In this document: positions 21,615 through 33,539 of the stretch, piece after piece
Position numbering within the stretch: the first letter of the stretch is position 1
How the letters are laid out: the number at the start of each line of letters is the position of its first letter
Assembly (NCBI GenBank): GCA_003952965.2
Contig: CM025852.1
Coordinates: 8,737,970-8,801,969 of the forward strand
DNA length: 64,000 nucleotides
Source of the DNA: Morella rubra
Lineage: Eukaryota; Streptophyta; Magnoliopsida; Fagales; Myricaceae
Direction: 5' to 3'
The notes under the pieces: model-generated
Seen by the model: the letters and a program-made list of their open reading frames with translations, nothing else
Database searches by the model: none
Told to the model about the DNA's origin: nothing
Made by a program: the position numbers and the translations under genes

Positions 21615-24600
21615 AAACAAGTTTGGAGAAAGAATGAGACTAACACTTGTCATCAAGATTTGAATTTTTGAGACAAGCCGTAATTATCTGTCAATTATCT
21701 TAAAAATTTGATTAGAAATTTTTTTTTGGTTATGCATGTGTAATAATATTTTTTGTTAGTCTAACATGCTCTTAGATAATATTCTGAAAATTTCTAGAGT
21801 TTTTGTTGATTTTGTGAAAATTCAGCAAAATATGATTTTCTGTGACTAAACTGTGATATTTAGTTCGCATGGATTTTCTCTGTAGTTTATATATACACAG
21901 TGTTAATGGTGGAAAGTGTTTGGTGCTCAGGTATGTGTCTTCGTAACTTAGAGGATTTTTTTTTTAAGTCACAAGTATGGGCATGGTGTTTACGATAAAG
22001 TTTGGTTCTTTTTAAAAGTTAATGGGCCTATGTTGCATTTTGCTTATCTTAAAGCCTTAAGCCCATGTACCATATTACCCCCACTTATTCACTTTTAATC
22101 TAACCTCCTCTCACTTGCTCACCCGACTCTCCATCTTTGGTCTCTTAAGTTATCTTTGTCTTCTAGTTGAGTTCCTTTGGCTTTTTATGAAGAAACAACA
22201 TGGAAACCACCAACTTGTGCAAGGCAAGGTAATATTTTCTTCATTTTTCCTTTGTTTATTGCTATGGTGGACCACCTTGTGGTCATGGGGTTCCGTCAGG
22301 ATGTGTGAAAAGCTCACTTTGTGGGTTTGTCATATTTTTAAAACTTTTTAGCTCAATTCTTTTATGGGTTTTGCTACCCACGTGATTATGAGCCTAGATA
22401 TTGCATTTCTACACTTTTTGAACATTCTTTTATGAGATTATCAAAGATTCTTCAAAACTTAGGGTTTCAAATTTTTTCCTCTCTTTCAAAAGTTTGTTTT
22501 TTTCTTTAAATCCTCTTTGCATATCTTCAACACGTGCACTTATTATGTAAAAATAGAGCTCACCTTCATTTACCCATATCTTGCACCTCTGTCTTTGGAA
22601 TTGAAGAAATCTGGTATTCTTTGGTAGCTTATAACCATTTGGGTTTCATATGCACCATGAATTTTTTTATTATTTCAGTTGTTACTTTATTTAAATAACA
22701 GCGTATGACTTCAGTTTTTGTTTTGAGCTGGAATATTAGTTCAATGTAGATGACACATATTGTTTTGTTGGTTATTTTCACATACCTCTGCATTCCAGGT
22801 GAAATTTCTTTTGTGGAAATGTGATCTTTTTGTCTTCCTGTACAGAACGTTGTTATATGGGATTCATATTTGAATATATTTGGTATTATTGGTTGTTCCC
22901 ACGTGGTTTTGCAATACGTGTATTAAATTTTTAATAGACATGTGATTTTTATCTGTAGCACCATAAATGGTTATATGACTATTAAATAATTTGTTTGTAT
23001 GTTGTTACATGTTCTACTATAATGATGTGACATATTTTGTTTTCATTACTGTTTAGCAGAGAATTTCATAGAAGTTGATGTGGACATTGATCCTCCATAT
23101 TTGCAATTGATCCATTTTCATTGTTTTTGTTGGGGAGTATTATACGTTGAGGGGGACCAATACTCTAATATGATCTGAAGTAATTTTTATTATGACATGA
23201 AGGATGAAGTTGTTGATGCATGTTTGAATTGAGGTTACTTCTCACTTGTGCCGCCACACAGATAATCATTGTTTAATCACCCACTACGGTTTGAAAAGGT
23301 AAGATTCTTAACTTTTCTAGCCTTTGTCTTTACTTTCTTGTTGAATTTTTGACTGGTTGGTGGCCATTTGGCTTTGTGGTCCCGTGTGTGGATTCTATAT
23401 TCATTTTCTTAGATCTGTGTGTTTATGCTTATAATATGATTAAATTTTCTTATGAGTTTTGATGAAAAAGTACTTTTAAAGATTATTCTTTAATACCCAT
23501 TTCGATTAGCTTCTTGTTCTTTTCTTTTTTTTTATTGATCTATCATCATATTAGAATTTCGGGTCTACAATGTTTTGCATCCTTTCAAAATTTTGCTAAA
23601 TGTTTTGAAATTTATCACATATCTCTTCATAATATGCCATGTTTAAGCATGAGTAGTTGATTAATTCACCATCTTGCTTAGTTGACTTAGGTTTGTGATA
23701 AATCATTGATTATTGGAATATATGGGTATTTGGGTTCCATATAGTATACATAAATTGTTTTAATTCGTTGTTTATAAGTATAAGTCATGTTTTGGTCTTG
23801 TTGGTAAATATTGACTTGGATTCTGTTTGACATTGAATATTTCAAATTGAGAACAAATATTTTTAGTATAGGGGTAAAGTCATAGTTAGCCCCATAAGTA
23901 TGAACAAAAATCAAATTAGTACCCCTAATTTTCAATTCGGCGATTTGAGACCCATAACTTTTGAAAATCATCAATTCTAGCCCCCCGTCTAAATTGGACG
24001 TTAAATCCAACAGAAAATCATGCAAAATGACCAAAATGCCCCAAGATAAAATTAAAAAAATTCATTAAAAATAAAAAATGAATTTTTTTTAAAAAAGTAA
24101 TATTTTTTAAATAAAACTATTGAAACACTATTTCAATAAAATATTTATTTTTAATTTATTTCTTAAATTTTTATTATTATTTATTTATTTCTTAAAATTT
24201 AGTCTTGGAGGGGCATTTTGGTCATTTTGCATGATTTTCTGTCTGATTTAACGCTAATTTAGACGGGGGGCTAGAATTGATGATTTTCAAAAGTTATGGG
24301 TCTCAAATCGCCGAATTGATAATTAAGGGTACCAATTTGATTTTTGCTCATACTTATGGGGCTAACTATGATTTTACCCCTTTAGTATATAATGGTTTCT
24401 AGCGTTGTGTGTTTTGGATGGAAAAAGATATTGTACATGGTATAAATATTAGTCATATACCAATATCCTACTTTTGAGCAAATGATGCATATTAAGAAAG
24501 CTGCATCAGACACGTCTGATGATGAGTAGTCCCTTTGGCTCCTCCTTGACAAAGGGGGAGTAGTTGTATTTGGTGGCTACTGATGTTTTTCATGTCTGTT

Positions 24601-24898
24601 TTGGTTATCTATTGCTATGTGTTGTCTTTTGAATTTTTTGAAAACTTCTATTGGTTTAGTTAGCTGATGCTTTGGACAGTTAGTTGATGCAATTGATATC
24701 TGTTGTTGGATTTTGAAAACTTATGCTGGCTTGACTTCACTTATGTTTTTATGTTTCTGTGATGAACTATATGGTGTTTAGTTTGTCTATTTCTGTAAAA
24801 TTTAGCTAAATACTTTTGTCTTTACGCTTAAAAGTTTACTTGATGTTAACTGTGCTATGTTCTGGCAATCAATATGAATTATCTATAAGCTGTGTTAT
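21615..24898 (+). other. Copia internal region where pol would be expected
   Basis: No reverse transcriptase, integrase or RNase H motifs are seen in any frame. The stretch 22040-23330 has exon-like islands with donor- and acceptor-like edges (22199-22228 before GTAATATT; 23059-23100 after TTTAGCAG, reading ENFIEVDVDIDPPY; and 23255-23298 before GTAAGATT), which could be captured host sequence but are too short to name. Near 24535-24556, TTGGCTCCTCCTTGACAAAG followed by GGGGAG resembles the conserved region upstream of the 3' LTR in Sireviruses. A Mutator-like fold-back is nested at 23871-24380. Confidence 0.55.
23871..24380. mobile_element. Mutator-like fold-back MITE, 510 bp, 9-bp TSD
   Basis: Perfect 9-bp flanking repeats TTTAGTATA at 23862-23870 and 24381-24389. 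Ends are GGGGTAAAGTCATAGTTAGC and, in reverse complement, GGGGTAAAATCATAGTTAGC. The inverted repeats extend about 175 bp each, with few mismatches, around an AT-rich core (24050-24200). The length, long inverted repeats and 9-bp duplication fit a non-autonomous Mutator-like element. No coding sequence. Confidence 0.92.
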
Positions 24899-25215
24899 TA
24901 GTCAGGGGGAGATTAACTACTATGGAAATGCTTATTTCAAGGAGAGAGTGGTATTTTACTTTGATGTTTATGATATTTCATTTGACGATTTGATGTTTTT
25001 TTACTTACGTAACAATGCACTAATGTTTCTATGAGTTATTTGGTATTTGTTGAGATTGTTGTGTGCAGGTTGATAAAATCACAGGAATTGTGTCTAGCCT
25101 ATGTTTAGTATAGGTTGTGTGTCTTTTGTAAATAAGTTATGTGGTGGTGATCAGCAGAACTTAAGTCTTCAGGAATTAGGGTTGTGTTGTCATGAAGTTT
25201 GCCAAATGGGGAGAT
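24899..25215 (+). promoter_or_regulatory. Polypurine tracts before the Copia 3' LTR
   Basis: AAATGGGGAGA at 25204-25214 lies directly against the 3' LTR start (25216) and is the likely plus-strand primer. An earlier copy of the same kind, CAGGGGGAGATT, lies at 24903-24914. Repeated purine tracts of this form are typical of Sireviruses. Confidence 0.7.
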
Positions 25216-26364
25216 TGTTAATGTATTTTAGTTTGTGTAAAGACTTCATGGCGTGTCTGCATTATTTCTGAGATTTGTGTTTATTGAAGTCCTGCTCAAG
25301 ATCAATGTTTCAACATAATTGGTGATCGTCTGGGAATAGTCAAGGTTTGATGGAAGTATGCATGGAGTTTACTAACGCAAAGTCGGAGTGCTAATATTTG
25401 TAAAGTACTTGAAGTTTGATCAGAATTGGAGAAATACTGTTATAACGGTTTTAACAGATGCGCTCAAGATTCAAGAAGTATGGAACCTTCGTGAGAACCT
25501 TCCTTCTAACTCTCCAGAGAATAAAAACCATTTTTCTCACATTCTCTCATAACGTTCCAAAAAGATATACCTTGAGAGACCTTGCTTCTAGAGCCTTCTT
25601 CAAGATACCCTTTCTGTTAATGTTTCTGTAGTCTGTTGCGTGAGAACTGAGATTGAACCCTACGAGATTTTTCTTTCCCCCATTATCTCAGATTTGATTT
25701 TGATCACCAAGATAAACCTTGATTAAGAAGGTAAACTCCAGAGGTTGCTGGAGATCTACCAAGTTGTGAAGAAGCCAATTGCACGTGGTGTGTGGAAAGA
25801 TTAACTTGGCTGTGAAGATCGGTTTTTGGAATCAAAAACTTCAAATGGAAGAGGATTTCCTCATTCCCTGCAAGAGGCAGATCTGGATGTTGTATTCCAA
25901 GTAAGGTAACAGTAGAATAGACTAGCAACGGGGTGTTGGGTAGTTTATAGATAATTGTGTACTGAGTTTGAAGTTTTTAGTGGATTCGCTTAAACTGATC
26001 TTCTCTGGCACGGAGAGTAGTTACCTCTTGAAAGATTCTTTCAAGCGGGGTTTCTTTTCGTATCACTCTTGGTGTCATTGTGTGTGATTGTGATTACGTA
26101 GATAATTTAGTTGCTTTGTGATTGTCAATCTTTTGTTTCTTTGATTAAGAAACAAAGTCTAGATTATATTGTAGAATTGATTATCTGCAATAACTTGTCC
26201 ATATTGAGTTATTAATTCCGTATAGTATACTTTTGCTAGAATGCTCTTGAAATTTGCTAATTGTGCAGTTGTAAGTTTTTAAAAGGATCAAGAATTTTCA
26301 GAACTATTCAACCCCCCCTTCTAGGTTCGGCAACTGTATATTGTGTCTTGAACTGTCCACTTCA
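25216..26364 (+). repeat. 3' LTR of the Copia element
   Basis: 1149 bp, TGTTAATG...CCACTTCA. It matches the 5' LTR throughout except for scattered substitutions and one ~25-bp gap. It ends nine bases before the neighbouring solo LTR. Confidence 0.88.
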
Positions 26365-26373
26365 CAAGCCTCA

Positions 26374-29300
26374 TGTCACGCTCCAAACGCTAACTCGAAG
26401 AGGCTAGTGACAGCCGCGAGCATCCCCAACGAGGAATACTCAAGCGAACTTACTAAATTCTTGCAACGGAAAAACCCCTTTTTTTTTTTTTTTATCGACT
26501 AATGCGCGTAATGAAACATTAGAACCTGCTCCTCAAACGATAACTTGAAGTAATTACAACACAGTCTCAAAATATCAATTGGTTAAAAACCCTAAACTTT
26601 ACTGGGCCGAATAACCCATGACCACCACACATCGGAGGCTCATGTCGGCTCTTTCAAAAATTATATCTAAACCTTTACTGAAATAAACAAAAAGGGAAGA
26701 GGACGTCCTCGTCAGCCCCTCTCCTAGGTTTTAAGGTCCTCTTCTTAGGTTTCCTCACCTGAAATATTGTCTGGAATGATACAATTTAAAAACTGTGAGT
26801 CGAATGACTCAGTAAGGGATCATATGCAATAAATAGTGCATGTCTCGCATGTTCATGGATATCAATGTACATGAATGTCAAATGAAATGCTTGCATATGC
26901 ATGAGACAACGTACTTGATCTTAAAAGAAACAGCAATTGATCTTGAAAATAATTCTTTCTTGATTGGGCAACTTATCTCACTCCATTTACCCCTGAAGTC
27001 AGGGTTGTGCGTTCCCTTCGGAACTATTCCCTTTTCCCTTGGGAATACGTCATTTGGTTGAGCTAGTCCTGACGTGGCCCCAGGCCTAATGACTAGACTC
27101 AACCCTTAGAGGTTCACACCTTCTTGCAAGCATCTTCAGTGTGATTGCACATACCTCAAGAGCTACCCATCCTTTTCGCATTCGTCCTTCGGAGTGGATG
27201 TACCTATCTTAATGGTACGGTACCGACCAACCTCAGCCCCTTAACTTAACTTGTCATACAGTACTTCTCATACTTTCATTTGCACAAAACTTTCTTCTTT
27301 AAGAAATCATGCAAATGCTTATGTCGTGTAATGCTTGATAATGAGAAATCGTAAATGCTTCTCATGCTTTCATTCCAGTTTTCGGAAAAACGTAAGTTTC
27401 CACTTACCTTCGTCCACTTGAGCGAATGGCAGCACCTTGCCTACAATTGATTCATACTAATGTCATTTATAGGTTTACTAGATGTAGAGAATAGTCATTC
27501 AATTAAATTCAGCACATCATACAAAATCGCCCATATTTCTTGATTTCCCAATGGTGATTTTACAATGCAAAGTATTCTCTTAAGAATGCCGAAGCCATAA
27601 GAATTGGAGTTAAACTGATCCTTACACTAATTTTTATAACATATGAAAGTTCTAAGTAATTTGGAGCTCATTTGCCATTCGAAACATTTACCCGAAAATA
27701 CAAGCTGCGGAGGACGTCCAAGCGGGCAGCCCCGACGTCTCCAACTTAAAAATTCATAACTTCATAGACATGGCTCCAAATAACATGAAATTTATTTTGA
27801 ACTATTCAGCTTTCATAGGTCAAGATTGGAGGTAAAATTCACAACAGCAGAATTTGCTATACATTTTTACAAACACTTCATATTAGGCGAAAATCCTACA
27901 ACAACACTGTTGCTGTTTCCAGCTCGGCCTTCCATTTTCAAAATACCACAACTCATTCATTACACCTCTAATTCACACGAAATTTACCTTAAAATGTTCT
28001 TCTTTCATAAAATAAAATTCAAGACCAAACTCATAAAATTTGGACTTAAAATGATCACTCAAAAGGTATTCGAAATGAGCTAACATTCCGGACGTACAAG
28101 GCTGCTGGCAGCTTGACGTCCGGGCCTTGAACAACGCATATCTCACCAATACTTATCGGAATCACCCAAGGTATGGCTTAAAATCTTCCTATTTCCTAGG
28201 CCTACAATCTAGGATCCTCTTAAGATCAAAGGATAAGCACAATTGCATCAGAATACACTCCTAGTTCGAGCCTTGAAATCTGCAGAAGTACATTTCAGCA
28301 ACTTGTTTTCAGCAACTAGTCTAACAAGCATTCTCTATAATTCTCAATGATCTTCAACATAACAGGCCATGCTTATGAATGCTATGGGTTTTCCAATCAA
28401 CCATAATAGGTCATAATAGAATGGGTCTATCCTCTATAGATGCAAATCAGCAACAAGGAAGTTTTCCTTTTCCTGCAAGTTTCCTCCCTTTTTATCATAA
28501 CCTTCTTCATGCAGCAACTTCACCCATGATTCTAGATTTAAAACCTCAGCTTTGTTTTCCAGCAACTTAGCAATTAAATTTAAACTTAACACAGAAATTA
28601 AAACCACACTTGCAACACTACAACCCAACAGATCCGGCCATGCATACACAAACAGATTTCAGTCCTCTTTTAGGCTTTTTATCATACACTTAGGGTGCAT
28701 CAATGTTGCCCTAGAACATTTCTCAGATCTAACCATATCTCCCCATGATTTCTTACAAGATCTACACTACTCTTAGAGCAAACAACATGTAGATAAGGAG
28801 AAAACAACCTAGCACACAACAAGCTATCATCCAAGAAAAATGTGAAAGAAATGAGATAGTGGGTATTTCGGCCAGCAGAGTTTTTTTTTTTTTTTTTTTC
28901 ATGGCAAGGGCCAAACTTACCTTTTTTTCTTCTCTTTCTCCTTCTTCTTCTTCTTTTTTTTTTTTCTCTCCTTTTTTTTTTTTCTTCTTCTTCTCTTCTC
29001 TTTTTTTTTTTCTTCTTCTTCTCTTCGGTTGTGTGAGTTAGGGCAAAAGAGTGTTAGGGCAATGGAATGTGAAGTGTGCGCAAGGGGGGGGGGGGGGGGG
29101 GGGGAAGACAAGGCTGCCCTCCCCCTTTCTTTCCCTCCTTCACGTGACTTCCCTCCCTTTTTCCCCATTTTTTTTTTTTTCATTTTTATTTTTTTTTATT
29201 TTTCTGCCACTTCATTATTTTTTTCCACTTCATAAAATTAACCCTAACATGCCTTTCACACATTTTTCAAGATTCAAAGTCCCTAATTCAATTTCTTCCA

Positions 29301-29568
29301 AATATTGCAAACTTAGAGATATATTCCAACAATTAAAATGATTAGTTTAATTAATCCCAAATACTCAAATTTAATACTATTAAAAATTGCAAATGATATA
29401 ACATTTAAATCATAGCTAAAGATGCATAAAAATGCTAGGGGAAAATTTCACCTAGACAAAATCTTAGATTAATTTACCCATACATGCCTTTCTCAATAAT
29501 TAGAGTAATACACACTTAAGGAGTCATAATTCTTTTTACAATGATAGAAATAAGGTCGGGGTCTCACA
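26374..29568 (-). mobile_element. Solo LTR, 3.2 kb, perfect CCTCA target duplication
   Basis: In minus sense it starts TGTGAGACCCCGACC (29568) and ends GGAGCGTGACA (26374). CCTCA flanks it on both sides (26369-26373 and 29569-29573). No internal domain is present. Shared blocks with the LTRs at 1-2457 and 17878-21229 are GACTCAGTAAGGG near 26806 and TCAGGGTTGTGCGT near 26999 (compare 18929), so all three are one wider family. It lacks a readable version of their embedded protein. Confidence 0.93.
28881..29218. repeat. Low-complexity tract: poly-T, (TTC)n and a poly-G run
   Basis: 28881-28899 is poly-T; 28919-29026 is T/C-only with TTC triplets; 29086-29104 is a run of about 19 G; 29121-29218 is again C/T-rich. 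Lys/Arg- or Phe/Ser-rich open frames here are by-products of composition. Confidence 0.9.
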
Positions 29569-29573
29569 CCTCA

Positions 29574-30602
29574 TGAGAGACATTCTATCATGGACATTAC
29601 GTTCACAAGAGAACTTAATTGATCGTCTCACAGCAGCTCTCCCTGAGGGAGAGTGCAATATAAAGTGTAAGAAACATATTATTAATCTATCGGCAAAATC
29701 GAGCCAGCATTTTATTACGTACGTAGGACAAGATCGAATTGATATTTGAGTATTCTAAAATTTTTAGAACAGTGAGTGTAAAAGACTAAACCTACAGAAA
29801 ATTATTAAGAAAAATTTCAATATTCGATGTCATCAACTGAGTGGCATGTAATCGTATAGTACTGATCATACAATTTCTAAGGCAGGGACAAGCAGTGGAT
29901 CCAATAGGATTCATGGAAGCCTGATCTACTTAAGGGTCTTGTAAACAAAAAGTACAAACTGAAGATCTTGCAGTTGTTGAGCCCAAAAGTATGATTACTA
30001 TTGGGAAAAGATGGAAGTTTTCCAGAGTTTGTTGGTAGTCTAGAATTTGACATGATTAGGAGTATCTGATTATGAGATTAATGGCTAGCTGTGATGACAA
30101 CCCTTCTACATTTACACGGAACTTTTGTTATTAATGAAAACAGTAAAATTAATCAGTACTTAACATATGGCCACAAATGAAGAAAAAATAGTAGTCGGGC
30201 CAGTGGCACAAGGCTAGCTCTTCACCAAAAACGGAAAAGCTTCGAGAAAATACTGGTATGCAGTTGATTGATCAGCTCGATCGGGTATCCTATAAAGTTT
30301 CCGAAAGAGTGATTTTATTGATATATTGGGCTTAATTACGAGGAACCATAGATGAATAAAAAGATTAAAGATATAAGACGTTCAGCCTAAATTAAACAGA
30401 AGATGCATTATTGCTATTGATTACGCCAACCAAATCTTAATTCTCTAATCGATCTTATATATGATCATGCATAGTCTCGCAACTCCCAAATAATTAATTT
30501 GTCATAATGATAGGCTGTTCAGTTGAATTGAATTGGGTTTAGGTTAACTTTTTCTCTTCTCTACAACTTATAATAAATGCAGTATAACACATAAGTGATT
30601 TC
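29574..30602. other. Intergenic DNA between solo LTR and gene-capturing CACTA
   Basis: It is the continuation of the original flank of the Copia element. No open frame of note, no repeat shared within the window and no transposon ends are seen. Confidence 0.5.
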
Positions 30603-32315
30603 CACTACAAGAAATCTTGGTTCCAACGACGGCGGCTTTAGTAGCCGAAACCCCAAAAATCATCACAAAAGCTTTGCCGCCACGGAAGGAGGTCGTCGAA
30701 GCGTGGTCGACTTTGCCGCGTGCCGAGAGCTCTGATTCGACGACAGGAACTCAATGTCGGCATTGGTCCAGCAACGTTGACCATTGATTTCGTGGGGGGA
30801 GATACCCCGCTCCGTCGCTGAAGGCTGCGGTTAATTGGACGAGCTGGTCGAAGTTGACCTTCACCGACGAATGCCCATGGCGTCAAGAGAGCTCTCCACC
30901 GACGAATGCCCATGGCGTCAAAAATGCTGTTAGCAAAGACGACGACACTCTTAATGCCCCTTCCCGTGGAGAGTAATGTTTGCCGACCAATCTTGTTTGG
31001 TCGCAAGACTTTGTTCGTGACCCTGGTGGCCATTAATTTCAAAAGAATGGATTGTTTTGTTCACGTGATGACACTGTTTGTCAAAGATTCAAGATATGCA
31101 AGTTTTTATATTGTATTCTTTCTCTTTGAATATATTCCATTTTATTTGAATTTACAATTTCCTCCACTGGAGACTCCTCTCCTTACTTCAATTGGAATAA
31201 AGAAGACAGTTCTCAAGCAACAAATTTTGCATAGTAGAAATCTCCAGAAACAGAGTCTCATGTGCATCTATATACAAGTCATACACCAACGATAGGGCAA
31301 TATTTAGAATACAAATACATAGTTTTTGCATCTATACATTACTCACAAAATGAAGTAGCTGACTGATTAAGTAATACCTACAACCTGATCTACATAGAAC
31401 TCTAAATACTGGAGTCCATCTTGAGTAGCTCCACACTGCTTGCAATTGCTACTAGAATTTTCTTGAAAAATGAAAAAGTTCAAGTTAGATCAGATCTTCA
31501 AAACCCCTGCCACCATGCCTCTGCAGAAGTGTAAAATACCAAAAATGAGAGTTGCAAGCATATGTCTTCACAGAAACTTGTCTGATTTCGAGCTCAAAGA
31601 GATGATACATTATATGCAAGATGCTTCAGTGAATTTAGAGACCAACAGCTTCTATAGAAATCGACAACTTTTGCCGTGTATTACTTGAGGTGATGAGAGA
31701 ACATGGTGGCAGTTTTGGACACAGAGTTAAGATAGATCATCACTTTGAAGTCTAAAAGCAGTTGGTTCCCCAGATCATCATCAACCATTCCAATCTTTTT
31801 AAAATATTCACCTTAGCCTCAATTACATGCTCACTATCCAACCATTCCAAAGAGTTAAAAATGGCAGCCAAATCTGCAACAAAATGTTTACATTCTTATT
31901 TTGGTCTTGGAGCATTAGAAGCCAATTTGCAGGAGCATTTTTACTTGGGCATTTGCACAATATATATGTGATTAAGAAAACTAGCTAGAGTGACAAAGCA
32001 ATTGGTCTTGGTGCAAGAACTCAGATATCAAGTCACAAAGTCTGAGTTCCATGGTGCGATCTTATCACTGCATCAATGCAAAAGCATCAGACCAATGCAA
32101 CTCAAAAAATCATACAAAGTGAAAATGCAGATGACCAACACCTAGGAATCAAACAAATGCAGACAATTGAAATTTATTAATGCAAGAGCAGAATTTTAAA
32201 AGGAAGAAAGTTTGGATTGTTTGCCTTACAATGTAATGGATAAAAAGTAAACCATAAACATAGCAATCAGTAATTTAGTAAGTATCAGGAAGACAAGTAT
32301 ACAAGCCATCCAAAC

Positions 32316-32537
32316 CTGTCCTTCGGCTAATGGAGGGAAACTTGCTGCATTATTAGCCACTGTCTTGCCAGTAACTAGAGGAAATACTTGTACATTAATA
32401 TGAGATTATGTATTTTTTGTTTTTGTTTTTCTGATGAATGCAACAATTTAATATATATATATACCTGTGATGCAATCCCCATCTAAAAGACCATGCTCGA
32501 GAAGGTAGCGCATGACAGCAGGAGCTCCTCCTCCAAT
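32316..32537 (-). pseudogene. Captured dihydroxy-acid dehydratase (DHAD) fragment, two exons
   Basis: Exon 1 (32537 down to 32465, 73 bp) follows an acceptor TAG and encodes IGGGAPAVMRYLLEHGLLDG plus DCIT, then a donor GTATAT. Exon 2 (32374 down to 32316, 59 bp) follows ACTAG and encodes TGKTVANNAASFPPLAEGQ, then donor GTTTGG. The intron (32375-32464) splits a Val codon (G|TT) and the frame runs through with no stop. In plant plastid DHAD, the branched-chain amino-acid enzyme, the same stretch has the form GG-PAV-RYLLE-GLLDGDC-TVTGKT-A-N, followed by EGQ. A decayed start of the next exon may lie near 32073 (GATAAGATCGCACC). Only about 44 of ~600 residues are present, so no enzyme can be made. 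The copy was taken as genomic DNA, not as cDNA, because the intron remains. Confidence 0.85.
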
Positions 32538-32752
32538 CTATCAAAACAACTGATAATTTATAAAAGAAGAAATGACATTATTTAGCCCCGAAAGGCAAAC
32601 ATCACTTCCACCCATAAAAGTAACATCGTTGAGAGAAAATTTTTCCAAAAGATAGGCTCACCTCTATTGCTCCAGACAACAATATCCCTTGTACTTAGAA
32701 TTGTATTCATGTTTCCTTTGAAACAGACTACTAAAAAACAAAAAGAAAATAG

Positions 32753-32921
32753 AGTGTAATTTTGAGACAAAGCTTTAGATCTATCATACTGACTCGAGTA
32801 TGAACTTCATCCCCATCTGCATTAATCAAGTTTCCTGAAGAAAAATAACAAATGCTATCGCGAATAACATTTCCTTTTCTAAGATAAACAAAAACAAGTA
32901 ATACTAGCTAGCAATAAACAA

Positions 32922-32955
<34 letters not shown>

Positions 32956-33040
32956 TATAAACCTTTGCTTCTTCGCAACAGGGACAGGCCAGAGGAGGAG
33001 GTTTCTGCAGTCGCAATAATCAACCTTTGTTTCTTCCATG
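32753..33040 (-). other. Other exon-like islands in the gene-capturing CACTA
   Basis: In minus sense 32842-32792 reads NLINADGDEVHTRV between an acceptor-like TTCTTCAG and a donor-like GTATGA. About 33005-32963 reads ETSSSGLSLLRRSK between CTGCAG and GTTTAT. Both could be further captured exons. I do not recognise them. A poly-A/(TA)n run lies at 32920-32961. Confidence 0.25.
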
Positions 33041-33480
33041 ATTATTTAAAGTAGGCCAAAGTATCTTGATCAGAAAAAAAAGCATGTATGAAGGCAAAAT
33101 AAGAGAAGAAAAATGAAGGCAAGCAAAGGTCTTGATAATGCATTGGGTGAAAGCCCAAATCCTATACATGCATCCGCATTGAACGGAGATCGAAGTATCT
33201 ACCTTGAAAAGAAAGCAGAAGAAAAGGAAAAGTACTGAACTCATTGACCACCATCAATATTACTTCAAACATGAACCTTACAAACGAAAGGCCAATTTCT
33301 ACTGGTATATACGAAGGCACCAATGCAAGTCCTCATTCATCTAACTGAAAGAAAATCCTTCGAAAATAGATTACAAAAATATAATCGTCATTAAAACCCA
33401 TAAAAAACCTAGTCTTAGTATAACATCCATAGCCCACAGTACTGCTAGTATTACAGTATGCATTAGATGCAAGGACTTAC

Positions 33481-33539
33481 GAGATGGCCATCTTGAAATT
33501 CTATGTTGTCTGCATATCCTTTTCAGTGTAGTGGGGCAA
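33481..33539 (-). pseudogene. Captured RWP-RK exon of an NIN-like protein (NLP) gene
   Basis: The 59-bp exon sits between acceptor GCATCAG and donor GTAAGT and encodes [19 protein letters not shown]. This is the core of the RWP-RK DNA-binding domain of plant NIN-like nitrate-response factors. Family members normally have Gly where this copy has Arg (RQHG to RQHR). The first base completes a split codon (Val in the family). No further NLP exon is clear: the DNA after the intron (33335 and below) does not continue the domain. It lies about 940 bp upstream, in transcript sense, of the DHAD exons. Confidence 0.88.

Larger units (their letters stand above)
15233..26364 (+). mobile_element. Copia retrotransposon, Sirevirus-like, gag-only (TR-GAG/LARD type), with nested insertions
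   Basis: Two LTRs in direct orientation start TGTTAATGTATTTTAG (15233 and 25216) and end CCACTTCA (16416 and 26364). The flanks read CAAGT on the left and CAAGC on the right, a likely 5-bp target duplication with one change. A primer-binding site follows the first LTR and a purine tract precedes the second. Inside, I see gag and two CCHC-like knuckles but no protease, integrase, reverse transcriptase or RNase H. Nested in it are a solo LTR (17878-21229) and a Mutator-like fold-back (23871-24380); without those the element is about 7.3 kb. Confidence 0.85.

Noticed and set aside
28859..29341. Several overlapping open frames rich in Lys/Arg/Glu or Phe/Ser
   Set aside because: They arise from poly-T, TTC and poly-G low-complexity DNA.
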